In this document: positions 42,576 to 50,736 of the stretch, piece by piece
How positions within the stretch are numbered: position 1 is the stretch's first letter
How the letters are laid out: each line of letters starts with the position of its first letter
Source: Hyphomonadaceae bacterium
Lineage (GTDB): Bacteria > Pseudomonadota > Alphaproteobacteria > Caulobacterales > Aquidulcibacteraceae
Direction of reading: 5' to 3'
Assembly: GCA_016791385.1 (NCBI GenBank)
Contig: JAEUMR010000041.1
Coordinates: forward strand, 1-52,844
DNA: 52,844 bases
Made by a program: the position numbers and the translations under genes
Notes under the pieces: generated by a model
Database searches by the model: none
What the model was told of the DNA's origin: nothing
Seen by the model: the letters and a program-made list of their open reading frames with translations, nothing else

Positions 42576-42980
42576 TCAGCGCGCGGACTTGCGGATGACG
42601 AGCTTCAGGCCGGACCAAGTCTGGTCCACGGCGCACACCTTCACATCGACATAGCCCAGCGGCAGCGCCAGCGTGCGGATCACGTCCTCGGTGATGTCGG
42701 TGGCGACCTTCGACGCCTTCTTGGGCCAGGACACCCAGACCATCCCCGCCGGCGCCAGCAACGGGCGCAGCTTGGCCAGATCGGCCTCCAGCTTGGCCGC
42801 GCTGCTGTGGAAGACGTGCGCCGCGGCCAGCCCTTGGCTAGGCCGGGCGACAAAGCGCGGGGCGGCGTGGGCCTCGATCTCGGCCCGGACGCTCTCGGGC
42901 ATGCCCTTGGCCCACACCGCCATGTCATTGGCGAAGCCCAGCTTCCTGGCCAAAGGCGTTCCGGAATATCCGGCAGGCAT
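42576..42980 (-). CDS. DUF3052-domain protein
   Basis: 134 aa. It starts [16 protein letters not shown] and has [22 protein letters not shown] with the DUF3052 pattern WVSWPKK. Function unknown. Its stop abuts the stop of the antiporter gene, with zero intervening bases. It is divergent from rpmE across 71 bp. Confidence 0.88.
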   Translation of the reverse strand: MPAGYSGTPLARKLGFANDMAVWAKGMPESVRAEIEAHAAPRFVARPSQGLAAAHVFHSSAAKLEADLAKLRPLLAPAGMVWVSWPKKASKVATDITEDVIRTLALPLGYVDVKVCAVDQTWSGLKLVIRKSAR

Positions 42981-43051
42981 CTCCCCTCCTTGCGGTCCTG
43001 GCGGCTTTCCGCTATCAGCCCCGCTTCGATTTTTCCCCCAGGAACCCGGTC

Positions 43052-43279
43052 ATGAAGCCCGAAGGCCATCCCGACTACCATATGATCACGGTCCAGATGA
43101 CCGATGGCACCACCTTCCGCACCCGCTCGACCTACGGCGAAGAAGGCGGCACGCTGGCGCTCGACATCGACCCGAAGTCGCATCCGGCCTGGACCGGCGG
43201 CAACCAGCAGCTGATGGACCGCGGCGGCCGCGTCTCGCGCTTCAACGACAAGTTCGGCGGCTTCATCAAGAAGAAGTGA
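43052..43279 (+). CDS. rpmE: 50S ribosomal protein L31
   Basis: 75 aa. [20 protein letters not shown] with [20 protein letters not shown] and a C-terminal [14 protein letters not shown] match the alphaproteobacterial L31. The zinc CxxC motif of some L31s is absent. Followed by a strong terminator. Confidence 0.97.
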   Translation: MKPEGHPDYHMITVQMTDGTTFRTRSTYGEEGGTLALDIDPKSHPAWTGGNQQLMDRGGRVSRFNDKFGGFIKKK

Positions 43280-43302
43280 GCCGGTCCAACCGCTCGAAGT
43301 TC

Positions 43303-43331
43303 AAAGGCGCCGGAGCGATCCGGCGCCTTTT
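43303..43331 (+). terminator. intrinsic terminator of rpmE
   Basis: AAAGGCGCCGG and CCGGCGCCTTT pair perfectly for 11 bp around AGCGAT, ending in TTTT. It separates rpmE from the convergent DUF885 gene and can work on both strands. Confidence 0.9.
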
Positions 43332-43340
43332 CATTTGGGC

Positions 43341-45083
43341 CTAATGCGCCCGCGCCTGCTCTTCCTCGATGAAGCGGTGAATGCGTTCTTCCAGCACCGG
43401 CAGCGGGGTTGAGCCGAGCGCCAGGATCGCATCGTGGAAGCGGCGCTCGTCGAAGCGTTCGCCGAGCGCGGTTTCAGCTTCGCTGCGCAGACGGCGAATG
43501 GTGAGTTCGCCCAGCTTGTAAGCCAGCGCCTGACCCGGCCAGGAGATGTAGCGATCGACCTCGGTTTCGACTTCGCGCTGCGACAGCGCCGTGTGCGAAG
43601 CGAGGTATTCGATCGCGCGTTCGCGCGACCAGCCGTAGCGGTGGATGCCGGTGTCGATGACGAGCCGTGCGGCGCGCCACATCTCGTACGAGAGCCGGCC
43701 GAAATGCTCGTAGGGCGTGCGATAGATGCCCATCTCTTCGCCCAGCCATTCGCTGTAGAGACCCCAGCCCTCGCCGAAGCCGGAGAAGTAAGTCTGGCGG
43801 CGGAAGGCGGGCAGCGACTGCCCTTCCTCGCTCAGCGCCGCCTGCAAGCTGTGGCCGGGCACGCATTCGTGCAGCGTCAACGCGGGGATGTTGTAGAGCG
43901 GCCGGCTCGGCAGATCGTAGGTGTTCATCAGGCAGCTTTCGAGGCCGCCGCGGCCGGAGGTGTAATACGGCGCGATCGCATCCGGCACCGGCAATACAGT
44001 AAAGCGCCGGCGCGGCAGCGTGCCGATGACGTCGCCGATCTTGGCGTTGACGCGATTGACCACATAGCTCGACACCATCAGCAGCTCTTCGGGCGTGCGG
44101 GCGTAGAATTGCGGATCGGTGCGCAGGAAGGTCAGGAATTCCGGCAATGTGCCTTGGAAGCCGCTCTCGCGCATGACCGCGCGCATCTCGGCGTCGATGC
44201 GCGCGACTTCGCGCAGGCCGAGCTGGTGGATCTCCTCGGCGCTCATGTCGAGCGTGGTGTATTTGCGGATCTGCGCGGCGTAATAGGCGCGCCCATCGGG
44301 CAGCCGCGTTGCGGCAAGCGTAGTGCGGGTGTGCGGCACGTACTCGTCGCGGAAGAAGCGCAGCGCATCGTTGAAGGCCGGCACGACCGCTTCGCTGATG
44401 GCGGCGCGTCCCTCGCTGCGCAGCCGCTCGCGCTCGTCAGCCGGGATGGTTGACGGCATGTCGTTGAAGGCGGCGTAGAACGGGTTCTGCTCCACATTAG
44501 CGACGGCGTAAGCGGCGATGGCGCTCTCACGCCCGGCCAGCGTTGCGCGCGGCGGGGTGAAGCCGCGCGCCAGGCCCGCGCGCATGTTGGCGATGTTCTC
44601 GGCGAAGAAGCGCGGGATGTCGCGCATGCGGCCGGTGTAGCGGCGATATTCCTCGGCCGTGCGGAAGCCCTGGCGCTGATCGAGATATTGCCAGAAGGCG
44701 GAATCGCTGTTGACCGGCATCTCCCATTCGCGGAAGCGCGCGTCGGTCAGCGCGTTTTCGAGATTGGTGCGGAACACCTCGGCGTTGATGCGCTCGGCCT
44801 CGGAGAGCGCATCGAGCGGAATGCGGTTAAGCGCGGCCAGCGTCTCGCGCGTGTGCGCGGCGCGGCGCTCTTGGTTAGCGGGATCGACGCGCGGCAGGTG
44901 CGCCGTCGGCTCTATGCCGCCCTCACCGTCGTCCTGTTGTTCGTATTCGGTCAGGCTCCAGGCCCAGTCGGCTTCATAGAGCGCGCGCAGCTGTGCATCG
45001 GCCTGCTGCGCCAAAGCGGGGCCGCCAAGCGAAGCACAGGCGATGAAGGCGAAGAGAAAGGTAAGGATCGGGCGCATGGTCAT
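43341..45083 (-). CDS. DUF885-family peptidase-like protein, exported
   Basis: 580 aa with a signal peptide (LTFLFAFIACASLGGPALAQ). The hallmark HExxPGH is visible as LHECVPGHSLQ near residue 405, with downstream FGEGWGLYSEWLGEEMG giving the zinc Glu. Homologues behave as metallo-carboxypeptidases or are uncharacterised. It is the last gene of a leftward DUF1192-DUF1465-DUF885 set. Confidence 0.9.
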   Translation of the reverse strand: MTMRPILTFLFAFIACASLGGPALAQQADAQLRALYEADWAWSLTEYEQQDDGEGGIEPTAHLPRVDPANQERRAAHTRETLAALNRIPLDALSEAERINAEVFRTNLENALTDARFREWEMPVNSDSAFWQYLDQRQGFRTAEEYRRYTGRMRDIPRFFAENIANMRAGLARGFTPPRATLAGRESAIAAYAVANVEQNPFYAAFNDMPSTIPADERERLRSEGRAAISEAVVPAFNDALRFFRDEYVPHTRTTLAATRLPDGRAYYAAQIRKYTTLDMSAEEIHQLGLREVARIDAEMRAVMRESGFQGTLPEFLTFLRTDPQFYARTPEELLMVSSYVVNRVNAKIGDVIGTLPRRRFTVLPVPDAIAPYYTSGRGGLESCLMNTYDLPSRPLYNIPALTLHECVPGHSLQAALSEEGQSLPAFRRQTYFSGFGEGWGLYSEWLGEEMGIYRTPYEHFGRLSYEMWRAARLVIDTGIHRYGWSRERAIEYLASHTALSQREVETEVDRYISWPGQALAYKLGELTIRRLRSEAETALGERFDERRFHDAILALGSTPLPVLEERIHRFIEEEQARAH

Positions 45084-45128
45084 ACCCGATGTGAACGGGC
45101 GCGACCGGCGAAGGCAAGGCCTGCGCGA

Positions 45129-45647
45129 CTAGCGCCCGAAAGCTTGCTGCAGCTTGGCCAGCTGATCGGAAACCGGGTTGGTGGCTTCTTCGCCGCCCTC
45201 GTACATGGTTTCGTCGAGACGGCGCACGCGTTCGTAAATGGCGGCGCCGCGGCCGATCAGCGTGCGTAGCGCCTCGGGCAATTCGGCGCTGCCAGCGAAC
45301 GGGGTCGCCGGCTGCGGCTCGCGTGAGATCAGCCGGTATTTCTCGCTCGCCGCTTCTTCGAGCCCAATCTCGCCGTCGCGCACCGCACGCTGCACCAGCA
45401 GCCAGGAGGCTACCTGCATCAGGCGCGTGGTTAAGCGCATGCTCTCGCCCGCATAAGCGAGCGCTGCGGCGCGGGAGAGACGCTTGGAGGCGGCGCGGCC
45501 GGGGCCGTCGAGATAGGCCGCGGTCTCTTCAACGAGGGCCATGCCCTCCTTGAAGGTGCGCTCGAACACCTCCGATCGGGCGAAATCGGCCACCCGCTTG
45601 GCGTCGTAAGTTCCTCTCTGAGGAGAAGTTCGGTTCGTATCGGTCAT
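45129..45647 (-). CDS. DUF1465-family protein
   Basis: 172 aa from the ATG at 45645-45647. Helical: FARSEVFERTFKEGMALVEE and ESMRLTTRLMQVASWLLVQR fit the alphaproteobacterial DUF1465 family, whose role is not established to my knowledge. It is 46 bp after DUF1192 and likely co-transcribed. Confidence 0.9.
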   Translation of the reverse strand: MTDTNRTSPQRGTYDAKRVADFARSEVFERTFKEGMALVEETAAYLDGPGRAASKRLSRAAALAYAGESMRLTTRLMQVASWLLVQRAVRDGEIGLEEAASEKYRLISREPQPATPFAGSAELPEALRTLIGRGAAIYERVRRLDETMYEGGEEATNPVSDQLAKLQQAFGR

Positions 45648-45693
45648 AGCCGGGCGTTGGTCGCAAGCGGCGGGCCGTTCCCGGCGGGGGGCG

Positions 45694-45894
45694 TCACGAG
45701 GCGCGCGATCCAAAAACGGAATCGGCGGCGGCGCGCTGGGCCCGCTTGGCGGCGATGGCCTGCTCGCAAAGTTGAATTTCCGCCTTGAGGCGTTCAATGC
45801 GAGCTTCCAGATCGCCGATCGAGGCGGTCTCAAGCTGGGCCTCAAGCGACACCGGCTTCTTCACAGGGGCTGCGAAGGGATCGTCATCGAGCAT
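45694..45894 (-). CDS. DUF1192-family small coiled-coil protein
   Basis: 66 aa. Its N-terminus MLDDDPFAAPVKKP and coiled coil IGDLEARIERLKAEIQ match DUF1192. Unknown role. Divergent from the quinone oxidoreductase gene, leaving 60 bp for both promoters. Confidence 0.9.
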   Translation of the reverse strand: MLDDDPFAAPVKKPVSLEAQLETASIGDLEARIERLKAEIQLCEQAIAAKRAQRAAADSVFGSRAS

Positions 45895-45954
45895 CGGGCC
45901 TGCCTCCTCCGCTCATGCTAACCTGAAACGATCCAAACTTTAAGGGAGCCGCGC

Positions 45955-46938
45955 GTGCTGAAACCGCAGACGATACGGAAAGTCGCCCACGCCCCGGACC
46001 GGCCGCTGACGCTGGTCGAGGACGAGGTTCCCCACATCGGCCCTGGCGAGATCCTGATCCGGGTGGAGGCGGCCGGGGTGAACCGGCCCGATCTGATGCA
46101 GCGCGCGGGGCTCTACCCGCCCCCGCCAGGTGCGCCAACCACGCTGGGCCTGGAAGCGGCGGGCGAAGTGGTGGAGGTCGGCCCCGGCGTCACGCGCTGG
46201 CGCGCCGGCGACAAGGTGACGGCTCTGCTGGCCGGCGGAGGCTATGCCGAATACGCGGTGGCGCACGAAGGCTGCGCGCTGCCGATCCCGGCGGGGCTGT
46301 CGATGATCGAGGCGGCGGCGCTGCCCGAGACCGTGTTTACGGTGTGGGCCAACGTGTTCGAATCCGGCGCGCTCAAGCCGGGCGAACGCTTCCTGGTGCA
46401 TGGCGGCGCCTCCGGCATCGGCACCACCGCGATCCAGATGGCCAAGGCGCGCGGCGCGCGCGTGTTCGCGACGGCGGGCGATGAGGCCAAGTGCAAGCTG
46501 TGCGAGAAGCTCGGCGCCGAGCGGGCGATCAATTATCGCGCCGAGGACTTCGAGACGGTGATGCGAGATGCAGGCGGCGCTGACGTGATCCTCGACATGG
46601 TCGGCGGCCCGTACGTGCAGAAGAACCTCAACATCCTCAACGAGCTCGGACGCGTGGTGATGATCGCGTTCCTGCAAGGACCGCAGGCCGAACTCAACCT
46701 GATGCGGCTGATGCTGAAACGGCTGACGCTGACCGGCTCGACCCTGCGCTCCCGCGCAACGGCGGAGAAAGCGCGCATCGCCCGCGAGGTGGAGCGCCAC
46801 GTCTGGCCGTGGATCGCGGCCGGCAAGGTCAAGCCGATCATCGACAGCGTGTTTCCCCTCACCGAAGCCGAGGCCGCGCACCAGCGCCTGCAGGCGGGCG
46901 CTCATGCCGGCAAGATCGTGCTGACCTCGAACGGCTAA
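45955..46938 (+). CDS. NAD(P)H quinone oxidoreductase-like MDR protein
   Basis: 327 aa, GTG start. Medium-chain reductase fold: VEAAGVNRPDLMQRAG near residue 37, PPGAPTTLGLEAAG, the nucleotide-binding LVHGGASGIGTTAIQMAKA near 143 and the tail PLTEAEAAHQRLQAGAHAGK. Zinc ligands of alcohol dehydrogenases are absent, so it is the zeta-crystallin/QOR class. A hairpin follows the stop. Confidence 0.93.
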   Translation: MLKPQTIRKVAHAPDRPLTLVEDEVPHIGPGEILIRVEAAGVNRPDLMQRAGLYPPPPGAPTTLGLEAAGEVVEVGPGVTRWRAGDKVTALLAGGGYAEYAVAHEGCALPIPAGLSMIEAAALPETVFTVWANVFESGALKPGERFLVHGGASGIGTTAIQMAKARGARVFATAGDEAKCKLCEKLGAERAINYRAEDFETVMRDAGGADVILDMVGGPYVQKNLNILNELGRVVMIAFLQGPQAELNLMRLMLKRLTLTGSTLRSRATAEKARIAREVERHVWPWIAAGKVKPIIDSVFPLTEAEAAHQRLQAGAHAGKIVLTSNG

Positions 46939-46939
46939 G

Positions 46940-46969
46940 CAGGCGAGCTTTCCGGCGAAAACTCGCCTG
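46940..46969 (+). terminator. long composite hairpin after the quinone oxidoreductase gene
   Basis: CAGGCGAG and CTCGCCTG (8 bp) enclose an inner TTTC-CGGC-GAAA stem, all within 30 bases. The downstream T-tract is short, so termination is probable but not certain. Confidence 0.6.
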
Positions 46970-47018
46970 TTAGAGGAGGTGATTGGGCGCTCTCCAGTCC
47001 GAGTCCTAAGGGTTAAGG

Positions 47019-47035
47019 GCGCGCGTATCGCGCGC
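47019..47035 (+). promoter_or_regulatory. GC-only hairpin next to the ompA-like Shine-Dalgarno
   Basis: GCGCGCG-TAT-CGCGCGC forms a 7-bp hairpin ending 2 nt before GGGGAGA (47038-47044), the Shine-Dalgarno of the OmpA-like gene. It could control access to the ribosome site or stabilise the mRNA 5' end. Confidence 0.5.
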
Positions 47036-47051
47036 GTTGGGGAGAACTCAA

Positions 47052-48071
47052 ATGCGTAAGCATCTCTGTATGCTGGCGCTGACGGCCCTGATGGCGGGTG
47101 TGGCTACCGGCGCGCAAGCGCAGGGCAGTTGGTATCTCCGCGCCGATGTGGGCGTCAGCGTCGATGGTCAACTCGATACGACCTATGACAATTACTACGA
47201 AGAAGAACGGATCCGGCCGCTGGCGGTGACGCAATCGTTCGACTTCGACGACGACATGATGTTCGACACCGGCGCCGGCTATGCCTACGACAACGGCTTC
47301 CGCACCGAGATCGAAGTCGCGCGCCGCGACAACGGCCTTTCCGATACGTCGGTCGATGCGTCAGCCACGTCGGTGATGGTCAACGCCTTCTATGACTTCA
47401 ACCGTGGCGGCTCGATCCAGCCTTATGTGGGCGTTGGCGTCGGTCTCGCGAAGGTCAATGTCGCTGGCGACCACGACAGCAATTGGGCCTGGCAGGCCAT
47501 GGCCGGCGTTGGCGTGCCGGTTAATGACCGCCTGACCTTCGATGTCGGCTACCGCTACTTCTCGGTTGACGATCTCGACTACGATTATGGCTACGGCTAC
47601 GGCTTCAACGCCGATTACGAGCATCAGGCTGTGACGGTCGGCCTGCGCTACAAGCTCGGCGCTGCTGCAGCTCCGCCGCCGCCCCCGCCGCCGCCACCGC
47701 CTCCGCCGCCCCCGCCGCCTCCGGTGGCGTGCCCGACTTCGGAATTCACGGTCTACTTTGAGTGGGACCGCTCGAATCTGAATCAGGCGGCGATGGACGT
47801 GATCGACCAAGCGGTTGCGCGTGCTGCGCAATGCAACGTCACTGCAATCGCGGTGGTCGGCCACACCGACACGTCCGGCTCGGCTGCCTACAATGTGGGC
47901 CTGTCGCAACGCCGCGCTGCGGTGGTTCATGACGCGCTCGTGGCGCGCGGCCTCTCGGCCGATGCGATCACGACCTCGGGCCGCGGCGAAACCGAACTCG
48001 CGCGGCAAACCCGCGACGGCGTGCGTGAGCCGCTCAACCGCCGCACGGCGGTGACGATCACCTTCCACTAA
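47052..48071 (+). CDS. OmpA-family outer-membrane protein with poly-proline linker
   Basis: 339 aa from the ATG at 47052. Signal peptide MRKHLCMLALTALMAGVATG, cleaved near AQA. The N-terminal half (about 25-205) is an eight-strand beta-barrel-like domain rich in Tyr/Asp (DDLDYDYGYGYGFNADYEHQ). A run of 17 prolines links it to an OmpA-C peptidoglycan-binding domain (VYFEWDRSNLN, GHTDTSGSAAYNVGLSQRRA, NRRTAVTI). Anchors outer membrane to peptidoglycan. Confidence 0.95.
   Translation: MRKHLCMLALTALMAGVATGAQAQGSWYLRADVGVSVDGQLDTTYDNYYEEERIRPLAVTQSFDFDDDMMFDTGAGYAYDNGFRTEIEVARRDNGLSDTSVDASATSVMVNAFYDFNRGGSIQPYVGVGVGLAKVNVAGDHDSNWAWQAMAGVGVPVNDRLTFDVGYRYFSVDDLDYDYGYGYGFNADYEHQAVTVGLRYKLGAAAAPPPPPPPPPPPPPPPPPVACPTSEFTVYFEWDRSNLNQAAMDVIDQAVARAAQCNVTAIAVVGHTDTSGSAAYNVGLSQRRAAVVHDALVARGLSADAITTSGRGETELARQTRDGVREPLNRRTAVTITFH
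47673..47723 (+). repeat. 17-codon proline run (low complexity)
   Basis: Codons are CCG, CCC, CCA and CCT mixed, so the run is kept at the protein level and not as an exact DNA repeat. It joins the barrel to the OmpA-C domain and will need EF-P for translation. Confidence 0.9.
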
Positions 48072-48095
48072 TCTTTTCGAAGATTGGCTTCTCTG

Positions 48096-48125
48096 GGCCC
48101 GGCCTCGCGCCGGGCCTTTTCTTTT
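48096..48125 (+). terminator. intrinsic terminator of the ompA-like gene
   Basis: GGCCCGGC and GCCGGGCC pair for 8 bp around CTCGC, followed by TTTTCTTTT. It is a textbook rho-independent terminator. Confidence 0.92.
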
Positions 48126-48303
48126 GCGCTGGGCTAGGTCTCGGCCCCGGTCAGCGACATTCCCGCCTTCCCTTGAGGGCCCTCAGCGGCTATATCCTCC
48201 GCCAACTGACCTCGTCCGCGCCCGGATGCGTCAGCCCGTTGCACCAGATGGCTCAGCGCCTGGCGACGACGCCGGGCGCTTTTGCATATCTGGAGCCCGT
48301 CCC

Positions 48304-48927
48304 ATGACCTCGAACGTGCTGATGCCGAAGGCGACCGCCGTTTGGCTGATCGAGAACACCTCGCTCGCGTTCAAGCAGATCGCCGATTTCTGCGGCCTGC
48401 ACCCGCTCGAAGTGCAGGGCATCGCCAACGAAGACGTCGCCAAGGGCATCCGCGGCGTCGACCCGATCGCCGGCGGCTTCCTCTCGCGCGAAGAGATCGC
48501 CAAGGGCGAGGCGGACGAAACCTACGTGCTGAAGCCGCTCGAGCAGAAGCGCGTGGACCTGCCGCAAGTGAAGAAGCGCGGCGCCCGCTACACCCCGATC
48601 GCCCGCCGCCAGGACCGGCCGGACGCGATCGCCTGGTTCCTGAAGAACCACCCGGAAGTGCCGGATTCGAAAGTCGTGAAGCTGATCGGCACCACCAAGT
48701 CGACGATCGATCAGGTGCGCAACCGCACGCATTGGAATTCGTCGCAAATCAAGCCGGTGGACCCGGTGACGATCGGCCTGTGCACACAGATCGAACTCGA
48801 CGCCGTGGTGGCCGAAGCGGCCGCGACCAAAGCCCGCGCCGACGCGCGCGCGGCCAAGGCCGAATCGAAGACGCTGAAGTCGGCGCAAGAAACCGTGCCG
48901 CCAGAGACGTACGAAAGCGGCGAGTAA
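48304..48927 (+). CDS. trcR: cell-cycle transcriptional regulator TrcR (DUF1013)
   Basis: 207 aa from the ATG at 48304; the upstream reading is not protein-like. MPKATAVWLIENTSLAFKQIA and the repeated HTH-like TTKSTIDQVRNRTHWNSSQIKP segment match DUF1013, annotated TrcR in Caulobacterales. It has been linked to cell-cycle gene transcription and RNA polymerase. 232 bp separate it from the ompA-like stop, with no other gene visible there. A terminator follows. Confidence 0.9.
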   Translation: MTSNVLMPKATAVWLIENTSLAFKQIADFCGLHPLEVQGIANEDVAKGIRGVDPIAGGFLSREEIAKGEADETYVLKPLEQKRVDLPQVKKRGARYTPIARRQDRPDAIAWFLKNHPEVPDSKVVKLIGTTKSTIDQVRNRTHWNSSQIKPVDPVTIGLCTQIELDAVVAEAAATKARADARAAKAESKTLKSAQETVPPETYESGE

Positions 48928-48945
48928 GCCCGCGCCATCCAACAG

Positions 48946-48974
48946 ACGGCGGCGCGCTCATGCGCCGCCGTTTT
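48946..48974 (+). terminator. intrinsic terminator of trcR
   Basis: ACGGCGGCGC and GCGCCGCCGT form a 10-bp stem with loop GCTCAT, ending in TTTT. Confidence 0.88.
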
Positions 48975-49010
48975 GCTGCGTGCGCACACTAAACGTCGCG
49001 CGGCCAAGCT

Positions 49011-49019
49011 TGTGGATAA
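49011..49019 (-). promoter_or_regulatory. perfect DnaA-box-like 9-mer
   Basis: TGTGGATAA, the exact complement of TTATCCACA, in the gap between trcR and the first YdcH gene. A single box without a cluster; a near-match (TGTGGACAA) lies at 1122-1130. Confidence 0.45.
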
Positions 49020-49080
49020 CCTTGGGCCGCGTACTTTCAGCGGCGCTGCGGCGCCGCTTCAGCGCGCCGTTTGGATCCGG

Positions 49081-49260
49081 CTAGTGGTGATCGAGCCGCT
49101 GTCGGATTTGTTCGATTTCTTCTTTGAGTTTGAGTTTTTGGCGTTTCATCGCCGTCAGCCGCATCAAATCCACGGCCGGGCTTTTAGCCTCGTTTTCGAT
49201 GATCAGGTCCAGATCCCGATGCCGGGCGTCGAGTTCGCGTAAACGCTGCTCGATAGCCAT
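49081..49260 (-). CDS. YdcH/DUF465-family microprotein (59 aa)
   Basis: 59 aa, ATG at 49258-49260 with AAAGGAGG 8 nt upstream (complement of about 49269-49276). The sequence MAIEQRLRELDARHRDLDLI followed by a helical segment rich in Lys/Glu (MKRQKLKLKEEIEQIRQRL) is DUF465. These small coiled-coil proteins are thought to act in the cell envelope or nucleoid; no firm function is known. Divergent from the second family member. Confidence 0.88.
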   Translation of the reverse strand: MAIEQRLRELDARHRDLDLIIENEAKSPAVDLMRLTAMKRQKLKLKEEIEQIRQRLDHH

Positions 49261-49473
49261 CGAAGGCGCCTCCTTTAGCTTTGGGCCAAAAAAGCATGCG
49301 CCCGTTTTTCAGTGTTGTCTCCTTACATCGTGCACAAAAAATTAACTCCCGTTGCCGCACCGCGTCGCCCGCGGGTCAGCCCTAGGCGGCGGCTTTACAG
49401 CGCCTGTGGAGCATGGCTTAGGTGAAGCACTCGGCCAGCGGGGGCCGTGCCCCGAAACGGCGGAAACGAGCGC

Positions 49474-49713
49474 ATGAGCGCTGGCGACGACGAAACCTTC
49501 GACATTAGCGACACGCCGGAAAAGCGCGCGCTTAGGGCGCGGCTCGGCGAGCTGCGCGAGGAGCATCGCGCGCTCGACAACGCCATTTTCGCACTGCAGG
49601 AACAGGCCACGGGGGACGCGCTGCAATTGGCGCGGCTCAAGAAGCGCAAACTGGTGCTGAAGGACCAGATCCAATGGATCGAAGACAGGCTGACGCCCGA
49701 CATCATCGCCTGA
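49474..49713 (+). CDS. YdcH/DUF465-family microprotein (79 aa)
   Basis: 79 aa from the ATG at 49474. An acidic N-terminal tail (MSAGDDETFDISDTPE) precedes the DUF465 coiled coil (LRARLGELREEHRALDNAIF ... ARLKKRKLVLKDQIQWIEDR). It is divergent from the other family member (213 bp apart) and its TGA overlaps the ATG of the LpxR-like gene. Confidence 0.88.
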   Translation: MSAGDDETFDISDTPEKRALRARLGELREEHRALDNAIFALQEQATGDALQLARLKKRKLVLKDQIQWIEDRLTPDIIA

Positions 49714-50729
49714 TGCGGTGGATGACGGGCGCTGCTTTGCTCGCGGCGCTGCCGGGCGTTGCGCACGCGACCGACCGCCCCGCCGAGCAGAAAGGCGTGC
49801 TCTCTCTCGCCGTCGAGAACGACAGCCTCTCCTCAGGAGCGGATCGCAATTACACGTCAGGCGTCAAGCTCGCCTATGTCTCGCCGTCAGAGGGCGTGCC
49901 GGATTGGCTGCGCAGCACCGGCGGCTTCACCCGGCCCCTCTCCCATTCCGAACCGGACTTCTGGGGCATCGCGATCGGCCAATCGATCTTCACGCCGGAG
50001 GACATCCAAGCCAATCCGGCGCCGCCTGACCAGCACCCGTACGCGGGCTGGCTCTATATGCAGATCATGGTCGGCGCCGAGGAAGACCGCAGCGACGGGC
50101 GCGCGCCGCGCTATCTCGACACCTACGAACTCGAATTCGGCATGACTGGCCCTTCTGCGCTGGGTGAGGAAGCACAGCGCGGCATCCACCAATGGCTCGG
50201 CGCGCCTGATCCCAAGGGTTGGGACAGCCAGCTGCACGACGAGTTCGCCTTCGCCGTCTCGTTCGACCGGCGCTGGCGGGCGCTGCGCGTGTTCAGCGAC
50301 GTGATCCCTGGCGGCCTGGAAGCAGATTTGACGCCAAGCGTCGGCGCCTCGCTCGGCACGCTGCGCAGCGAAGCCCGCGTGGGCCTTGCCGCCCGCATCG
50401 GCCAGCGCATCGACAGCGATTACGGCCCCCCGCGGGTGCGCCCGTCGCTGGCGGGCGTCGAGCATTTCAGCGGCGGGCCGCTTTCATGGTCGCTCTTCGC
50501 CGGCGTGCAGGGGCGCGGGGTTGCGCACAACCTCTTCCTCGATGGCAACACCTTCCGCGACAGCGCCAGCGTCGACCGCAATCCGTGGGTGGCCGATTTT
50601 CAAACCGGCTTCTCGATCAGCGCCGGCGACTGGCGGCTTGCTTATACCTATGTGTGGCGCACCGAAGAATTCGCGACGCAGCCGACGCGCCAGGATTTCG
50701 GCGCACTGGCGCTCAGCTGGCGGCTGTAG
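49713..50729 (+). CDS. LpxR/DUF2219-type lipid A 3'-O-deacylase
   Basis: 338 aa from the ATG at 49713, with signal peptide MRWMTGAALLAALPGVAHA. DUF2219 is shown by the SLAVENDSLSSGADRNYTSG motif near residue 30, HPYAGWLYMQI, GWDSQLHDEFAF with the catalytic His, and beta-barrel tail ending in Trp-Arg-Leu. The outer-membrane enzyme removes 3'-acyloxyacyl groups from lipid A. Translation is coupled to the YdcH gene. Confidence 0.88.
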   Translation: MRWMTGAALLAALPGVAHATDRPAEQKGVLSLAVENDSLSSGADRNYTSGVKLAYVSPSEGVPDWLRSTGGFTRPLSHSEPDFWGIAIGQSIFTPEDIQANPAPPDQHPYAGWLYMQIMVGAEEDRSDGRAPRYLDTYELEFGMTGPSALGEEAQRGIHQWLGAPDPKGWDSQLHDEFAFAVSFDRRWRALRVFSDVIPGGLEADLTPSVGASLGTLRSEARVGLAARIGQRIDSDYGPPRVRPSLAGVEHFSGGPLSWSLFAGVQGRGVAHNLFLDGNTFRDSASVDRNPWVADFQTGFSISAGDWRLAYTYVWRTEEFATQPTRQDFGALALSWRL

Positions 50730-50736
50730 CGCCAAC

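Noticed and set aside
46939-47051. Riboswitch in the leader of the ompA-like gene
   Set aside because: Only a terminator hairpin and a GC hairpin are seen; no known aptamer core.
48973-49242. 89-aa plus-strand ORF
   Set aside because: It is the opposite strand of the 59-aa DUF465 gene and has no ribosome site.
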